Below the pieces are notes generated by a model, which was given only the letters and a program-made list of their open reading frames with translations, was not told where the DNA came from and searched no databases. From assembly GCA_045656625.1 (NCBI GenBank), contig JAZORL010000082.1:1-29940 (forward strand): a DNA stretch of 29,940 nt. Direction: 5' to 3'. Made by a program: the position numbers and the translations under genes. Of this stretch, positions 22,893 to 29,940 are shown piece by piece. Each line of letters opens with the position of its first letter. Positions within the stretch are counted from its first letter, which is position 1. The stretch comes from Scatosoma sp045656625 (GTDB lineage Bacteria > Bacillota > Clostridia > Christensenellales > Borkfalkiaceae).

Positions 22893-24182
22893 TTATTGAA
22901 GATTGCTTTGCGCAGTCAAGGTGGGGGAGTTTAACCCAAAGCGTTTCACCGATTCCACAGCGTTTTGGCACATACGTTTGGTCTTATAATGCTCGCCCAA
23001 GCAAAGGAGCTGACCGTTGCCGTTCAAGAGCTTATAGATATAATCGCCGCGCTTGGTGAGGGTGATGCGGAAGTTTCCGCTTGCAATATTCTTCTTGTGC
23101 GTTTGAATCCCGTTTACTGCGCCGATATACGTCGTGTATTCTTCGGAGGAAAGGAGTTTTTCGCCGTTGTTGGCAAAGAGCTCGAAATAGTAAATTTTCT
23201 CGCCCTGATCGTCTTGTATTGTCTCGATAACCCACTTCCCAACGCAGCCTTCCGCCAAAGTAGGCAGGGGAGCGTTGTCGTCCTTAGGCGTTTTGACGTA
23301 CTGTTCTTGCACCGCTTCGTCCAAGACCGCCGTTTCCGCAAACCGTTTTACGGAAGCGACTGCGCTTTCGCAACGCATACGAGTGGAATAGTTTGCGCCC
23401 GTGCAAAGGAGTAAATTTTTGCCGCTCATCAGCTTGAAAATATAATCTCCTTTCTTCGAAACGGTAATCTTGAAATTATCTCGTGCGATATTCGTTTTAT
23501 GCGTTTCGATGCCACGCAACACACCTGCGTAGGACGTGTATTCTTCGGAGGAAAGAAGTGCTTCGCCGTTGGAAGCGTGCAGCTCGAAGAAATAGGTTTC
23601 CTCTGCATCTTCCTCGTCCGTAATCAAACGGCAAACCACCCATTTCCCTTTATAACGAACGTTCTCTTTTTCCACGTTTTCCTTTTTCGTTGCGGACATG
23701 GTAGGGGCTTTTTCTTCCTTGACCCTTTTTACAGCGCTTGCAGGTACGGCAGGCTTTGCTTTCGGCTTGCTTGCAGGTGCGGTCGGTTTTTTCGCATTTT
23801 TCACCGTTGTTTCTTCCGTCTTTGCGATGGCTACCGTTTCTTCGGCTTGCGCTATATTTGCCGCCCTTTCTTCCGTTTTGCTTTCCGCAAGGACTGCTTT
23901 TTCCGCAACGGATGCAGCTTCTTTTGCAGGCTGTTCTTCCGCAACGGGAGCGGTTTCTTTCGCAGTCGGTTCTTCTAAAACCGCCGCTTTTTCTTCCGTT
24001 TTAACGGCTACGGGCTTTTCTTTCAGCTCCTGCATAGCCTGTTTTTTCGCCTTTTTCGCTTTCTTGCTGAAACCGAGTGCAATGATCAAGGTCAAGAGAA
24101 CGAGTAGCGCCGAACTGGCCGTGATCGCGGTCATTACAAGGTTGTCTTTGCAAAATTCTACGGTCTGTTTGATAAGTTCCAT
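22893..24182 (-). CDS. Membrane-anchored protein with two DUF1508 (YegP-like) domains
   Basis: The 429-residue protein has one N-terminal membrane helix (about 16-38), a KKAKKAKK stretch and a long low-complexity linker rich in Ala, Glu, Lys, Pro and Val (about 50-175). Two C-terminal DUF1508 domains follow at about 178-282 and 314-415. Each has two half-repeats: a YFFELHASNGEALLSSEEYTS-type strand with GIETHKTNIA, and a GDYIFKL-type strand ending in A-x-SVKRF. The domains are close copies (internal duplication). YegP-like proteins are usually small and soluble, with unknown function, so a tethered pair on a stalk is unusual. The positive KKAKKAKK after the helix suggests a cytoplasmic C terminus by the positive-inside rule. 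AGGAG/AAAGGA precede the start. Confidence 0.85.
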   Translation of the reverse strand: MELIKQTVEFCKDNLVMTAITASSALLVLLTLIIALGFSKKAKKAKKQAMQELKEKPVAVKTEEKAAVLEEPTAKETAPVAEEQPAKEAASVAEKAVLAESKTEERAANIAQAEETVAIAKTEETTVKNAKKPTAPASKPKAKPAVPASAVKRVKEEKAPTMSATKKENVEKENVRYKGKWVVCRLITDEEDAEETYFFELHASNGEALLSSEEYTSYAGVLRGIETHKTNIARDNFKITVSKKGDYIFKLMSGKNLLLCTGANYSTRMRCESAVASVKRFAETAVLDEAVQEQYVKTPKDDNAPLPTLAEGCVGKWVIETIQDDQGEKIYYFELFANNGEKLLSSEEYTTYIGAVNGIQTHKKNIASGNFRITLTKRGDYIYKLLNGNGQLLCLGEHYKTKRMCQNAVESVKRFGLNSPTLTAQSNLQ

Positions 24183-24210
24183 ATCCTTTGCTCCTATCGT
24201 TTTTGAATTT

Positions 24211-24216
24211 ATTATA
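24211..24216 (-). promoter_or_regulatory. -10 element of the DUF1508 gene
   Basis: TATAAT on the minus strand, 28 bases before the start codon. No good -35 lies 16-18 bases upstream, so confidence is limited. Confidence 0.45.
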
Positions 24217-24321
24217 CGTTGCTTTTGTGATAAAAATTCTATTGTTTTTATATTTTAATATAAAAAAATGAAAAAGTCAAGGCAAAAATTTGAAAATTTT
24301 GCAAGAGTTTTTTTCAAAAAA

Positions 24322-24350
24322 TTGACAACAGCGAAAAAATAGGGTACAAT
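24322..24350 (+). promoter_or_regulatory. Promoter of the flavoprotein pair, predicted leaderless
   Basis: TTGACA (24322-24327), 17-base spacer, TACAAT (24345-24350). The ATG at 24357 is only seven bases past the -10, where transcription should begin, and there is no ribosome site. Confidence 0.8.
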
Positions 24351-24356
24351 GAAGCT

Positions 24357-25592
24357 ATGAAGAAAATAGACTATGCCGTAATCGGCGGCGGCGCATCGGG
24401 TTTGATTCTTGCAAATGCGCTCGCAACACAATTAAAAAGTCAAGGCAAAAGCGCGCGAATCGTGCTTTTTGAGCGTTTGGACCGTGTGGGGAAAAAGCTT
24501 TCCGCAACGGGCAACGGGCAGGGGAATATCACCAACGTCGAGGCGTTGGAAACGGAATACTTCACCTTCTCGAAAAAGCAACCGCTTATCCAAAAAATCC
24601 TTTCGGCGTTTGGTCCGCAATCCCTGCGGGAATACTTTTTGTCGCTTGGCGTGCCTCTTTGTGCGGACGAGCGCGGCAGGGTGTACCCTGCGAGCCGTCA
24701 AGCCTCCGCATTGACTGACGCACTCCGTTTTGCAATTCGTGAGCAGGGCGTGGAGCTTTGCTTGGGCGCAAAAGTCACTTCCTTGCAAAAATCGGGCGAA
24801 GATTTTCAAATCACCGTCGAAACGCAATCGAGCGAGCAGGTATACACAGCGAAAAAAGTTGCCCTTTGCACGGGCGGAAAAGCGGCGAAAAACTTCGGCA
24901 CGAACGGCTCGGCTTATGCGCTTGCGCAAGCGTTCGGGCATACCGTCACCCCCCTTTATCCCTCGCTCGTACAGCTCAAAACGGACACGGCATACACCAA
25001 GTCCTTAAAAGGTATTCGAGTGGCAGGGGGAAAACTCACCGCGTACACGCCTACGGGCTTGCATACATTTCAAGGGGATATTATTTTCACGGACTACGGC
25101 ATTTCAGGCGATGCGGTATTCCGTGCTTCCGCTTATTTAGCCGACCAAATCGAGGGTGGGAAAGTGCGAGTTGCTATCGATTTCTTGCCCGAAATCTCGC
25201 AAGAGGAAATTATAGAAATCCTGAAAAACAAACAATCGGCGTTTCCTGCGCTCGAAAGCTCCGAGCTTTTATTCGGTGTGGTGAATAACCAAGTCGGCAG
25301 AGCGATTTTCAAGCGCGCAAACGGCGATACGCAAAAAGCGGCGCAGCTTGTCAAGGATTTTTCCTTGCAGGTGACCGGTTCGCTCGGGTTTGATTACGCA
25401 CAAGTGACGAAGGGAGGCATTCGCTTAGACGAAGTCACTGACGGCTTGGAAAGCCGCCTTGTGGAAGGCTTATATTTTGCAGGGGAAGGCTTGGACGTAG
25501 ACGGCCCTTGTGGTGGTTTTAATTTACAATGGGCATACTCTTCCGCACGCATGGTTGCACTGGAAATATCAAAAGATGGGGGGCAGGTATGA
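24357..25592 (+). CDS. HI0933/BaiN-family FAD-dependent oxidoreductase
   Basis: The 411-residue flavoprotein begins with the FAD-binding motif IGGGASG (9-15). It has the family block KKLSATGNGQGNITN (46-60; usually ATGGGRCNLTN), and a late FAGEGLDVDGPCGGFNLQWAY segment that contacts FAD. Members include BaiN, implicated in bile-acid dehydroxylation, and many enzymes of unknown substrate; context does not favour a bile-acid role. In the conserved block Gly and Arg-Cys are replaced by Asn and Gln-Gly, which may alter the active site. The ATG lies at the expected transcription start, so the message looks leaderless. Its stop overlaps the next flavoprotein start (ATGA). Confidence 0.9.
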   Translation: MKKIDYAVIGGGASGLILANALATQLKSQGKSARIVLFERLDRVGKKLSATGNGQGNITNVEALETEYFTFSKKQPLIQKILSAFGPQSLREYFLSLGVPLCADERGRVYPASRQASALTDALRFAIREQGVELCLGAKVTSLQKSGEDFQITVETQSSEQVYTAKKVALCTGGKAAKNFGTNGSAYALAQAFGHTVTPLYPSLVQLKTDTAYTKSLKGIRVAGGKLTAYTPTGLHTFQGDIIFTDYGISGDAVFRASAYLADQIEGGKVRVAIDFLPEISQEEIIEILKNKQSAFPALESSELLFGVVNNQVGRAIFKRANGDTQKAAQLVKDFSLQVTGSLGFDYAQVTKGGIRLDEVTDGLESRLVEGLYFAGEGLDVDGPCGGFNLQWAYSSARMVALEISKDGGQV

Positions 25593-27163
25593 GTTTACGC
25601 ACCCTTTCGGATATCAAATTGCCGATTACGGCGAGTGAAAAAGAGCTCGTCACACTTGCCGAAAAAAAGCTCGGCGGTAAGGCAGGGTATTTCGCTATTA
25701 AGAAAAAATCGTTGGACGCACGAGATAAAAGCAACTTGCGCTACGTCTATACGATCGAATTTTCCAAAACGCCGCAAACGTCCGTTGAGGAACGCTTGGA
25801 AACTCTTCCGTCCTACAAGCAACCCCAAGCCCCCGTTTTGGTGGTGGGGAGCGGCCCGGCAGGGCTTTTTTGCGCATTAAGACTGCTCGCACGCGGCATC
25901 AGGCCGATTGTGATTGAACGGGGGGCACCCGTCGAGGAACGAGAAAAATCCATGCAAACCTTCTTCACAACGAAACGCTTGGACGTAAACTCCAACGTAC
26001 AATTTGGCGAAGGGGGCGCGGGTACTTTTTCGGACGGCAAGCTCAATACCCAAACGCACGGCGCGCTCAATCGTGAAGTGTTAAAAACCTTCGTGCGTTT
26101 CGGCGCACCCGAAGAAATATTGTGGCTTTCCAAACCGCATATCGGTAGTGATAACTTAAAAAAAGTCGTCAAAAATATGCGAGAATACTTACTTTCAAAA
26201 GGTGCAGAGGTTCGTTTCCACACCCTTTTAGAGGACGTAAAAATCCAAAACGGAAAAATAGAGAAAGCGGTATTAAAAAGCTTAAACTCGGACACGGTAG
26301 GGGGAAAAACGGAAGAAATCGCCGTTTCGGCGGTTGTTCTTGCCATCGGGCATAGTGCAAGAGATACCTTTGAAATGTTGCTTTCACGTGGTGTACCCAT
26401 GCGCCAAAAGGATTTTGCCGTGGGTGTGCGTATCGAGCATTTGCAATCGAAAATCGGGTTTGCGCAGTACGGCAAGGACTATACAAAACTTCCTGCCGCC
26501 GATTATAAGCTGGTATCTCATGCGTCCGACCGTGCCGTCTTTACCTTTTGTATGTGTCCGGGCGGCTACGTTATGCCCTCGTCGAGCGAGCTTGGCGGCG
26601 TCGTCACCAACGGTATGAGCAACTACGCGCGAGATAACGTCAATGCTAATAGCGCCTTGATTGCGCAGGTAAACGCCCAGGATTTTGGCAGCGAACACCC
26701 CTTGGCAGGGATTGCCTTCCAACGCAAGCTGGAGCAAGCGGCGTTTGTGGCAGGCGGCAAAAATTATGCCGCCCCCGTGCAGCTCGTCGGCGATTTTTTA
26801 CAAGACAAGGTAAGCGCAGGCTTTGGCGAAGTCAAGCCCACGTATGCGGCGGGTACGGCGTTTGCCGATTTGCGTGAGGTGCTTGGCGTTCCGATTGCAG
26901 ACTCCTTAAAGAAAGGGATTTTGGATATGGATAGACGCTTGCGCGGCTTTGCGTGCGCAGATGCGGTGTTGACGGGCGTGGAAAGCCGCACAAGCTCCCC
27001 CGTGCGCATCGAGCGCAATGAAAACCTGCAATCGATCGGCGTGAAAGGGATTTTCCCCTGCGGCGAAGGGGCTGGGTACGCAGGCGGTATCACTTCCTCA
27101 GCCGCCGACGGTTTACGAGTAGCAGACGGAATATTCGCTTATTTTCAATCGCCATTGCTTTAA
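25589..27163 (+). CDS. FAD-dependent dehydrogenase, COG2509 type
   Basis: The 524-residue protein has an N-terminal module of about 75 residues (KKKSLDARDKSNLRYVYTIEF) typical of the group. The FAD-binding VVGSGPAGLF (85-94) and the family signature FGEGGAGTFSDGKLNT (139-154) follow, and near the end comes GIFPCGEGAGYAGGITSSAADG. These uncharacterised dehydrogenases are widespread in Firmicutes; substrate unknown. The start at 25589 overlaps the stop of the preceding flavoprotein as ATGA with GGGGGGCAGG upstream; the frame is open further upstream to 25529 but inside the preceding gene. Tight coupling suggests the two flavoproteins act together or share regulation. Confidence 0.9.
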   Translation: MSLRTLSDIKLPITASEKELVTLAEKKLGGKAGYFAIKKKSLDARDKSNLRYVYTIEFSKTPQTSVEERLETLPSYKQPQAPVLVVGSGPAGLFCALRLLARGIRPIVIERGAPVEEREKSMQTFFTTKRLDVNSNVQFGEGGAGTFSDGKLNTQTHGALNREVLKTFVRFGAPEEILWLSKPHIGSDNLKKVVKNMREYLLSKGAEVRFHTLLEDVKIQNGKIEKAVLKSLNSDTVGGKTEEIAVSAVVLAIGHSARDTFEMLLSRGVPMRQKDFAVGVRIEHLQSKIGFAQYGKDYTKLPAADYKLVSHASDRAVFTFCMCPGGYVMPSSSELGGVVTNGMSNYARDNVNANSALIAQVNAQDFGSEHPLAGIAFQRKLEQAAFVAGGKNYAAPVQLVGDFLQDKVSAGFGEVKPTYAAGTAFADLREVLGVPIADSLKKGILDMDRRLRGFACADAVLTGVESRTSSPVRIERNENLQSIGVKGIFPCGEGAGYAGGITSSAADGLRVADGIFAYFQSPLL

Positions 27164-27197
27164 TCGGTATAAAAAATACGATTTATTGCCATTTTTT
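27162..27197 (+). terminator. Weak terminator-like hairpin
   Basis: AATCG(G)TAT (27162-27170) pairs with ATACGATT (27176-27183) with one bulged G, followed after eight bases by a T6 run. It starts at the stop codon of the COG2509 gene. The stem is AT-rich and weak. Confidence 0.3.
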
Positions 27198-27502
27198 AAT
27201 CATTTTCACAATACTATCACAAAACTTTCATATATTTTTCACAATATAGGAATAAAATTGAATTTATCAAAAGCCCGAAAAGGGATAGGGGGGTAGCGTG
27301 GAAATCGGGAAAGGTTTTACGTTACGAAAGGATTAAGAGAATTCACGAAGAAGTGTAAAAACGACTATACTAAACTTTTTTCATATTCTCTCACTAAGGT
27401 ATGCGGCTCACGTGTGATACGTGGGTCGTATATCATTTTATAGAGAAAATTATTCTTTTGTGGATAGGTGAAATTTTTATTTTTTCATTTCCTTTTTTTT
27501 GC
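27198..27502. other. Long AT-rich intergenic region without a gene
   Basis: I see no credible coding frame here. It contains a direct repeat TTTTCACAATA at 27203-27213 and 27236-27246. A G-rich stretch lies at 27282-27309, between CCCGA (27274-27278) and TCGGG (27305-27309), which can pair. A hairpin ATACG (27417-27421), loop TGGGT, CGTAT (27427-27431) follows CACGTG. The middle (about 27271-27340) is less AT-rich than its surroundings and could hold a small RNA or leader, but it matches no riboswitch class I know. Confidence 0.4.
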
Positions 27503-27531
27503 TTGCAAAAATTCTTTGCTTGTGGTATAAT
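27503..27531 (+). promoter_or_regulatory. TetR-gene promoter with extended -10
   Basis: TTGCAA (27503-27508), 17-base spacer, TATAAT (27526-27531) preceded by TGG, an extended -10. The leader would be about 35 bases. Confidence 0.75.
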
Positions 27532-27572
27532 CCCTATATGTGGAATATTTCTACAAATGTGGAGTAAAAGCG

Positions 27573-28151
27573 ATGGAAGAAAAGGGAAGAAAGGTAGATA
27601 GAAGAATCCAAAAGACGAGAACGGCGATTCATCAGGCGTTCGTTTCTTTGTTGGTAGAAAAGTCGATAGAGAAGATCACAATCAAGGAAATTGCGGAAAA
27701 GGCGAACGTCGATAGAAAGACAATCTACAATTATTACGAGGGCGTTTACGATATCCTCGATTATTTGGAAAACGAAGTAGTGGTACGAATCGAGAGTGCG
27801 ATGGCGCAGGTAGACGAGGTATTAAAACAACCCTTGCAGTTTTTTGAAGCGCTTAATCAGGTTTTGAGTGAGAATATTGTGTTTTGCAATCATTTAATGA
27901 AGGTGGATTCCAACTCTCGCTTGATTGTAAAAATTATCAATTTCTTACGGGAAAAGATTTGGAATACGATTTTGAAGGATGCGGAGCTTGACCGCTCCGA
28001 GTACGAGTTTGCCGCAGAATTTTTGACGGCGGGGATTTTCTATTCCTATCGCGCGTGGTTTAATTCCGACCGTAAAAAACCGCTTTCGGAATTTTCCGAA
28101 GAAATCGGGGAAATGGTCTTGCGCGGCTTGCCCTCGCTTACAAGTAGATAA
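27573..28151 (+). CDS. TetR-family transcriptional regulator
   Basis: The 192-residue protein has an N-terminal TetR DNA-binding domain: RRIQKTRTAIHQAFVSLL (10-27), ITIKEIAEKANVDRKTIYNYY (36-56) with the helix-turn-helix, then a helical ligand domain. The C-terminal part (SYRAWFNSDRKKPLSEFSEEI) resembles the TetR_C group often seen in Firmicutes. I chose ATG 27573 because GGAG lies eight bases upstream; a GTG at 27540 would be an alternative. No transporter or enzyme is cotranscribed, so the target may be distant or the gene may act on itself. The DNA upstream has palindromes (near 27417), but none overlaps the promoter well. Confidence 0.9.
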   Translation: MEEKGRKVDRRIQKTRTAIHQAFVSLLVEKSIEKITIKEIAEKANVDRKTIYNYYEGVYDILDYLENEVVVRIESAMAQVDEVLKQPLQFFEALNQVLSENIVFCNHLMKVDSNSRLIVKIINFLREKIWNTILKDAELDRSEYEFAAEFLTAGIFYSYRAWFNSDRKKPLSEFSEEIGEMVLRGLPSLTSR

Positions 28152-28163
28152 AAATTTTAATAA

Positions 28164-28196
28164 AAAAACGCCGAAGCGGAACGCTTCGGCGTTTTT
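28164..28196. terminator. Bidirectional terminator, 15-base stem
   Basis: AAAAACGCCGAAGCG (28164-28178), loop GAA and CGCTTCGGCGTTTTT (28182-28196), perfect. It serves the convergent TetR and PepV-like genes. Confidence 0.93.
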
Positions 28197-28208
28197 GATT
28201 GCTATCTT

Positions 28209-29675
28209 TTAGATTTTTGCGATTTTGAGTTTCAAGGTCAAGAGCTTTGCGCCTTCTTTCTTGGGAACGTCTTCGTTTGTAAGGTGGATTTGGGCAATCT
28301 TCGTATAGCCTTCTCCCGTGGGGTAAGCGCAACGGATTTTGCTTTCTTCCTTCGGCGTAGACACTGCTTTAATCGCCTTATAATAAATCTCGCTCATCAA
28401 ACGGATTCTATCGAAGGTCACGTATTCGTTCGCTTGGTGAATGGTCGCTTCCTCGTCCTTCATTTCAGGCCCGAACGCCACGCCGCACTTCAAAGCGCGT
28501 GCATACGTACCGCCGCCGATTGCGATGGGAGCGGCATTTTCGCCCGTCGCTTCGTTGTAAACGCCCATCAACGTTTGGATAAGCTCTCCCTTGGGATTGT
28601 TGTAAAGGGGGGCTTGATAGTTCACTATCTCGTACGCAATACCGTTCTTTTCCAAAAGCTCTAAAATTTCTTCCTTTTTATGGGTCGCAGGGAAACGGAT
28701 ATCCGCCGTCACCGTCAACACGCCGTCTTGGTATTTTGCAAGGTCGGGGGACATTGTCAAATAACCCGTTTCGTCCTGCATAGTTTTCAAGCCGAGGGAG
28801 TCGGCAAAAAGTATGTCGTAGGCTTTTTTACAATCCTCGTTCGTTTGCGCCAAGAAGGCAAGGAGCGCTTCGAGTGCGTTCACGCCCTTTTCGGGGGTAG
28901 AGCCGTGTGCGGACTTGCCGTAAGCGGATAAAATATTCGTCGTGTTGTCGTAGGAAAGACTTGCGCCGGCTACGGGCGTTTGATACTCGACAAGCTTTGC
29001 CGCAGGCTTTCTATACAGCACGGCGCTTGCGTTATCGCATACCATATTCACCCGTTCGCCTGCGTTCAACGCGGACATGGGTGCTTCGTTTATCGGGAAT
29101 TGCAGGGCAAGATGCAAAATGCCCTTTTCCGCATAAATCACAGGGAAATCGGCGTCGGGGGTAAACCCTTCTTCGGGCATCACCGCCACTTCGTTATAGT
29201 GTTCGATGCATTTCCAGCCCGCTTCTTCGTTGCAGCCAACGATCAATTTCAAGGTTCTCGCAGGAACAAAACCCTCGTCTTTAAGCGCTTTCAAGGCATA
29301 CAAGCAAACGACGGCAGGGGTTTTATCGTCCATTGCGCCGCGCCCCCAAATTTTCCTGCCGGCAACGCCGCCGTCGGAAAGCTCGTCGTTAATTACGCCA
29401 CCGAAGGGGGGATATTTCCAACCGCTGCCTGCGGGGACAACGTCCAAATGCGCAAGAATGGCAAAGTCCTTGCCCTCGCCAAACACCACTTCGCCTACGT
29501 AATTATCATAGTTGTGCGTTTCAAAGCCCATGCTGTTTGCAAGGTCAAGGAAATACTGCAAGCAGTCCGCCGTTTCCTTTCCAAAAGGACAGTTTTCTTC
29601 CGCCGCTTTCAAAGAGGAATCGAATTTCAGGATTTCCACCGTCGAATTTACGATATCGTTGAAATATTTTTCCAT
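28209..29675 (-). CDS. M20 dipeptidase, PepV/Sapep-like
   Basis: The 488-residue enzyme is a cytosolic zinc dipeptidase of the M20 PepV group, which cleaves dipeptides and some tripeptides after import. Metal and catalytic residues are visible: His76 and Asp78 in LAHLDVVP, Asp116 in GRGAMDDK, Glu150-Glu151 in CNEEAG, and a late His in ATIHQANEY. After the usual end (near YYKAIKAV) about 50 extra residues follow, with KIRCAYPTGEGYTKIAQIHL; PepV is normally about 470 residues or shorter. ATG 29675 has AAGGA upstream and matches PepV N termini; a longer frame to 29765 would start upstream of the promoter. It complements the opp importer and M18 enzymes. Confidence 0.92.
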   Translation of the reverse strand: MEKYFNDIVNSTVEILKFDSSLKAAEENCPFGKETADCLQYFLDLANSMGFETHNYDNYVGEVVFGEGKDFAILAHLDVVPAGSGWKYPPFGGVINDELSDGGVAGRKIWGRGAMDDKTPAVVCLYALKALKDEGFVPARTLKLIVGCNEEAGWKCIEHYNEVAVMPEEGFTPDADFPVIYAEKGILHLALQFPINEAPMSALNAGERVNMVCDNASAVLYRKPAAKLVEYQTPVAGASLSYDNTTNILSAYGKSAHGSTPEKGVNALEALLAFLAQTNEDCKKAYDILFADSLGLKTMQDETGYLTMSPDLAKYQDGVLTVTADIRFPATHKKEEILELLEKNGIAYEIVNYQAPLYNNPKGELIQTLMGVYNEATGENAAPIAIGGGTYARALKCGVAFGPEMKDEEATIHQANEYVTFDRIRLMSEIYYKAIKAVSTPKEESKIRCAYPTGEGYTKIAQIHLTNEDVPKKEGAKLLTLKLKIAKI

Positions 29676-29733
29676 ATTTACCACGTTCCTTATCAATTTC
29701 CGCACCCTTGAAGAAGAAAGGGTTACGTTATTT

Positions 29734-29762
29734 ATTATACACGATTTTTTCATTTTGGTAAA
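29734..29762 (-). promoter_or_regulatory. Promoter of the PepV-like gene
   Basis: On the minus strand: -35 TTTACC (29762-29757), 17-base spacer, -10 TATAAT (29739-29734). The leader would be about 52 bases. Confidence 0.6.
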
Positions 29763-29811
29763 CAAAATATAGGGTACAACGCAAAAAAATATTTTTTTTC
29801 AAAGCCTTGCT

Positions 29812-29840
29812 TTGACTTTTATAAAAAAGTGTGCTACAAT
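29812..29840 (+). promoter_or_regulatory. Promoter of radC
   Basis: TTGACT (29812-29817), 17-base spacer, TACAAT (29835-29840), followed by the ribosome site AAAGGGG before ATG 29879. Confidence 0.75.
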
Positions 29841-29878
29841 AAGCTTGAATCACTATGAAAAGGAAAGGGGTATCATCT

Positions 29879-29940
29879 ATGGGTTTGCACGACGGACATA
29901 GAAAACGCCTAATGGAGAAATTAGATAGCGGCACGTTGCT
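29879..29940 (+). CDS. radC: RadC-family protein, N-terminal start only
   Basis: The first 20 codons read MGLHDGHRKRLMEKLDSGTL and run off the right edge. The HxGHRxRL motif is how proteins of the RadC (YeeS, UPF0758) family begin, followed there by a helix-hairpin-helix region and a JAB metallopeptidase fold. The old DNA-repair label is doubtful for the family. ATG 29879 has AAAGGGG upstream; an in-frame ATG at 29855 is possible but sits too close to the promoter. Confidence 0.7.
   Translation, partial: MGLHDGHRKRLMEKLDSGTL

Noticed and set aside
27282..27309. G-quadruplex in the G-rich stretch
   Set aside because: The tracts are GGG, GGGGGG, GG and GGG with uneven spacing; it does not meet the usual four-tract pattern.

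Overview
ORGANISM. The window reads as a chromosome segment of a Firmicutes/Clostridia-like bacterium, possibly of the gut Christensenellales type (inference from gene content only). Most genes have GGAGG-type ribosome binding sites and consensus sigma-A promoters. The gene set includes MetY/MetA, PepV-like and M18 peptidases, a two-gene SufC/SufB-like pair and a family 5 lipoprotein ABC importer. Coding density is high, with short operons and intrinsic hairpin terminators. No tRNA, rRNA, CRISPR array, insertion sequence or prophage was seen. LAYOUT. 1-924 (minus): a gene fragment at the left edge, perhaps MntP-like, abutting an AT-rich GIY-YIG nuclease-domain gene that looks acquired. 954-3225 (minus): metY then metA, a methionine operon using O-acetylhomoserine. 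3370-10811 (plus): a complete oligopeptide-type ABC importer (lipoprotein, two permeases, two ATPases). 11091-14145 (plus): a CorC-type membrane protein, then galE and a YgjP-like metalloprotease. 14227-15889 (plus): SufC-like ATPase and a single SufB-like scaffold. 16117-18844: two convergent M18 aminopeptidases. 19119-22314 (plus): MarR regulator and a MacB/FtsX-like ABC protein. 22600-24182: a DUF378 small membrane protein and, convergent to it, a membrane-anchored double DUF1508 (YegP-like) protein. 24357-27163 (plus): two overlapping flavoproteins. 27573-29675: a TetR regulator convergent with a PepV-like dipeptidase. 29879-29940 (plus): the start of radC. HOW IT FITS TOGETHER. Much of the window deals with peptides and amino acids: import (opp), intracellular cleavage (two M18 enzymes, PepV-like) and methionine synthesis (metY, metA). 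The other genes are housekeeping, envelope or redox functions. MOST UNUSUAL. The OppC-type permease carries about 300 residues of RCC1-like beta-propeller repeats in its first extracytoplasmic loop, exactly between the usual TM1 exit and the GTDxxGRDV segment. Its partner lipoprotein seems to carry at its N terminus the segment that normally closes the C terminus of family 5 binding proteins. A second theme is a dispersed intergenic repeat of about 120 bp at three loci, always just after a plus-strand stop codon and in the same orientation, with a small hairpin whose stem is kept by compensatory base changes.
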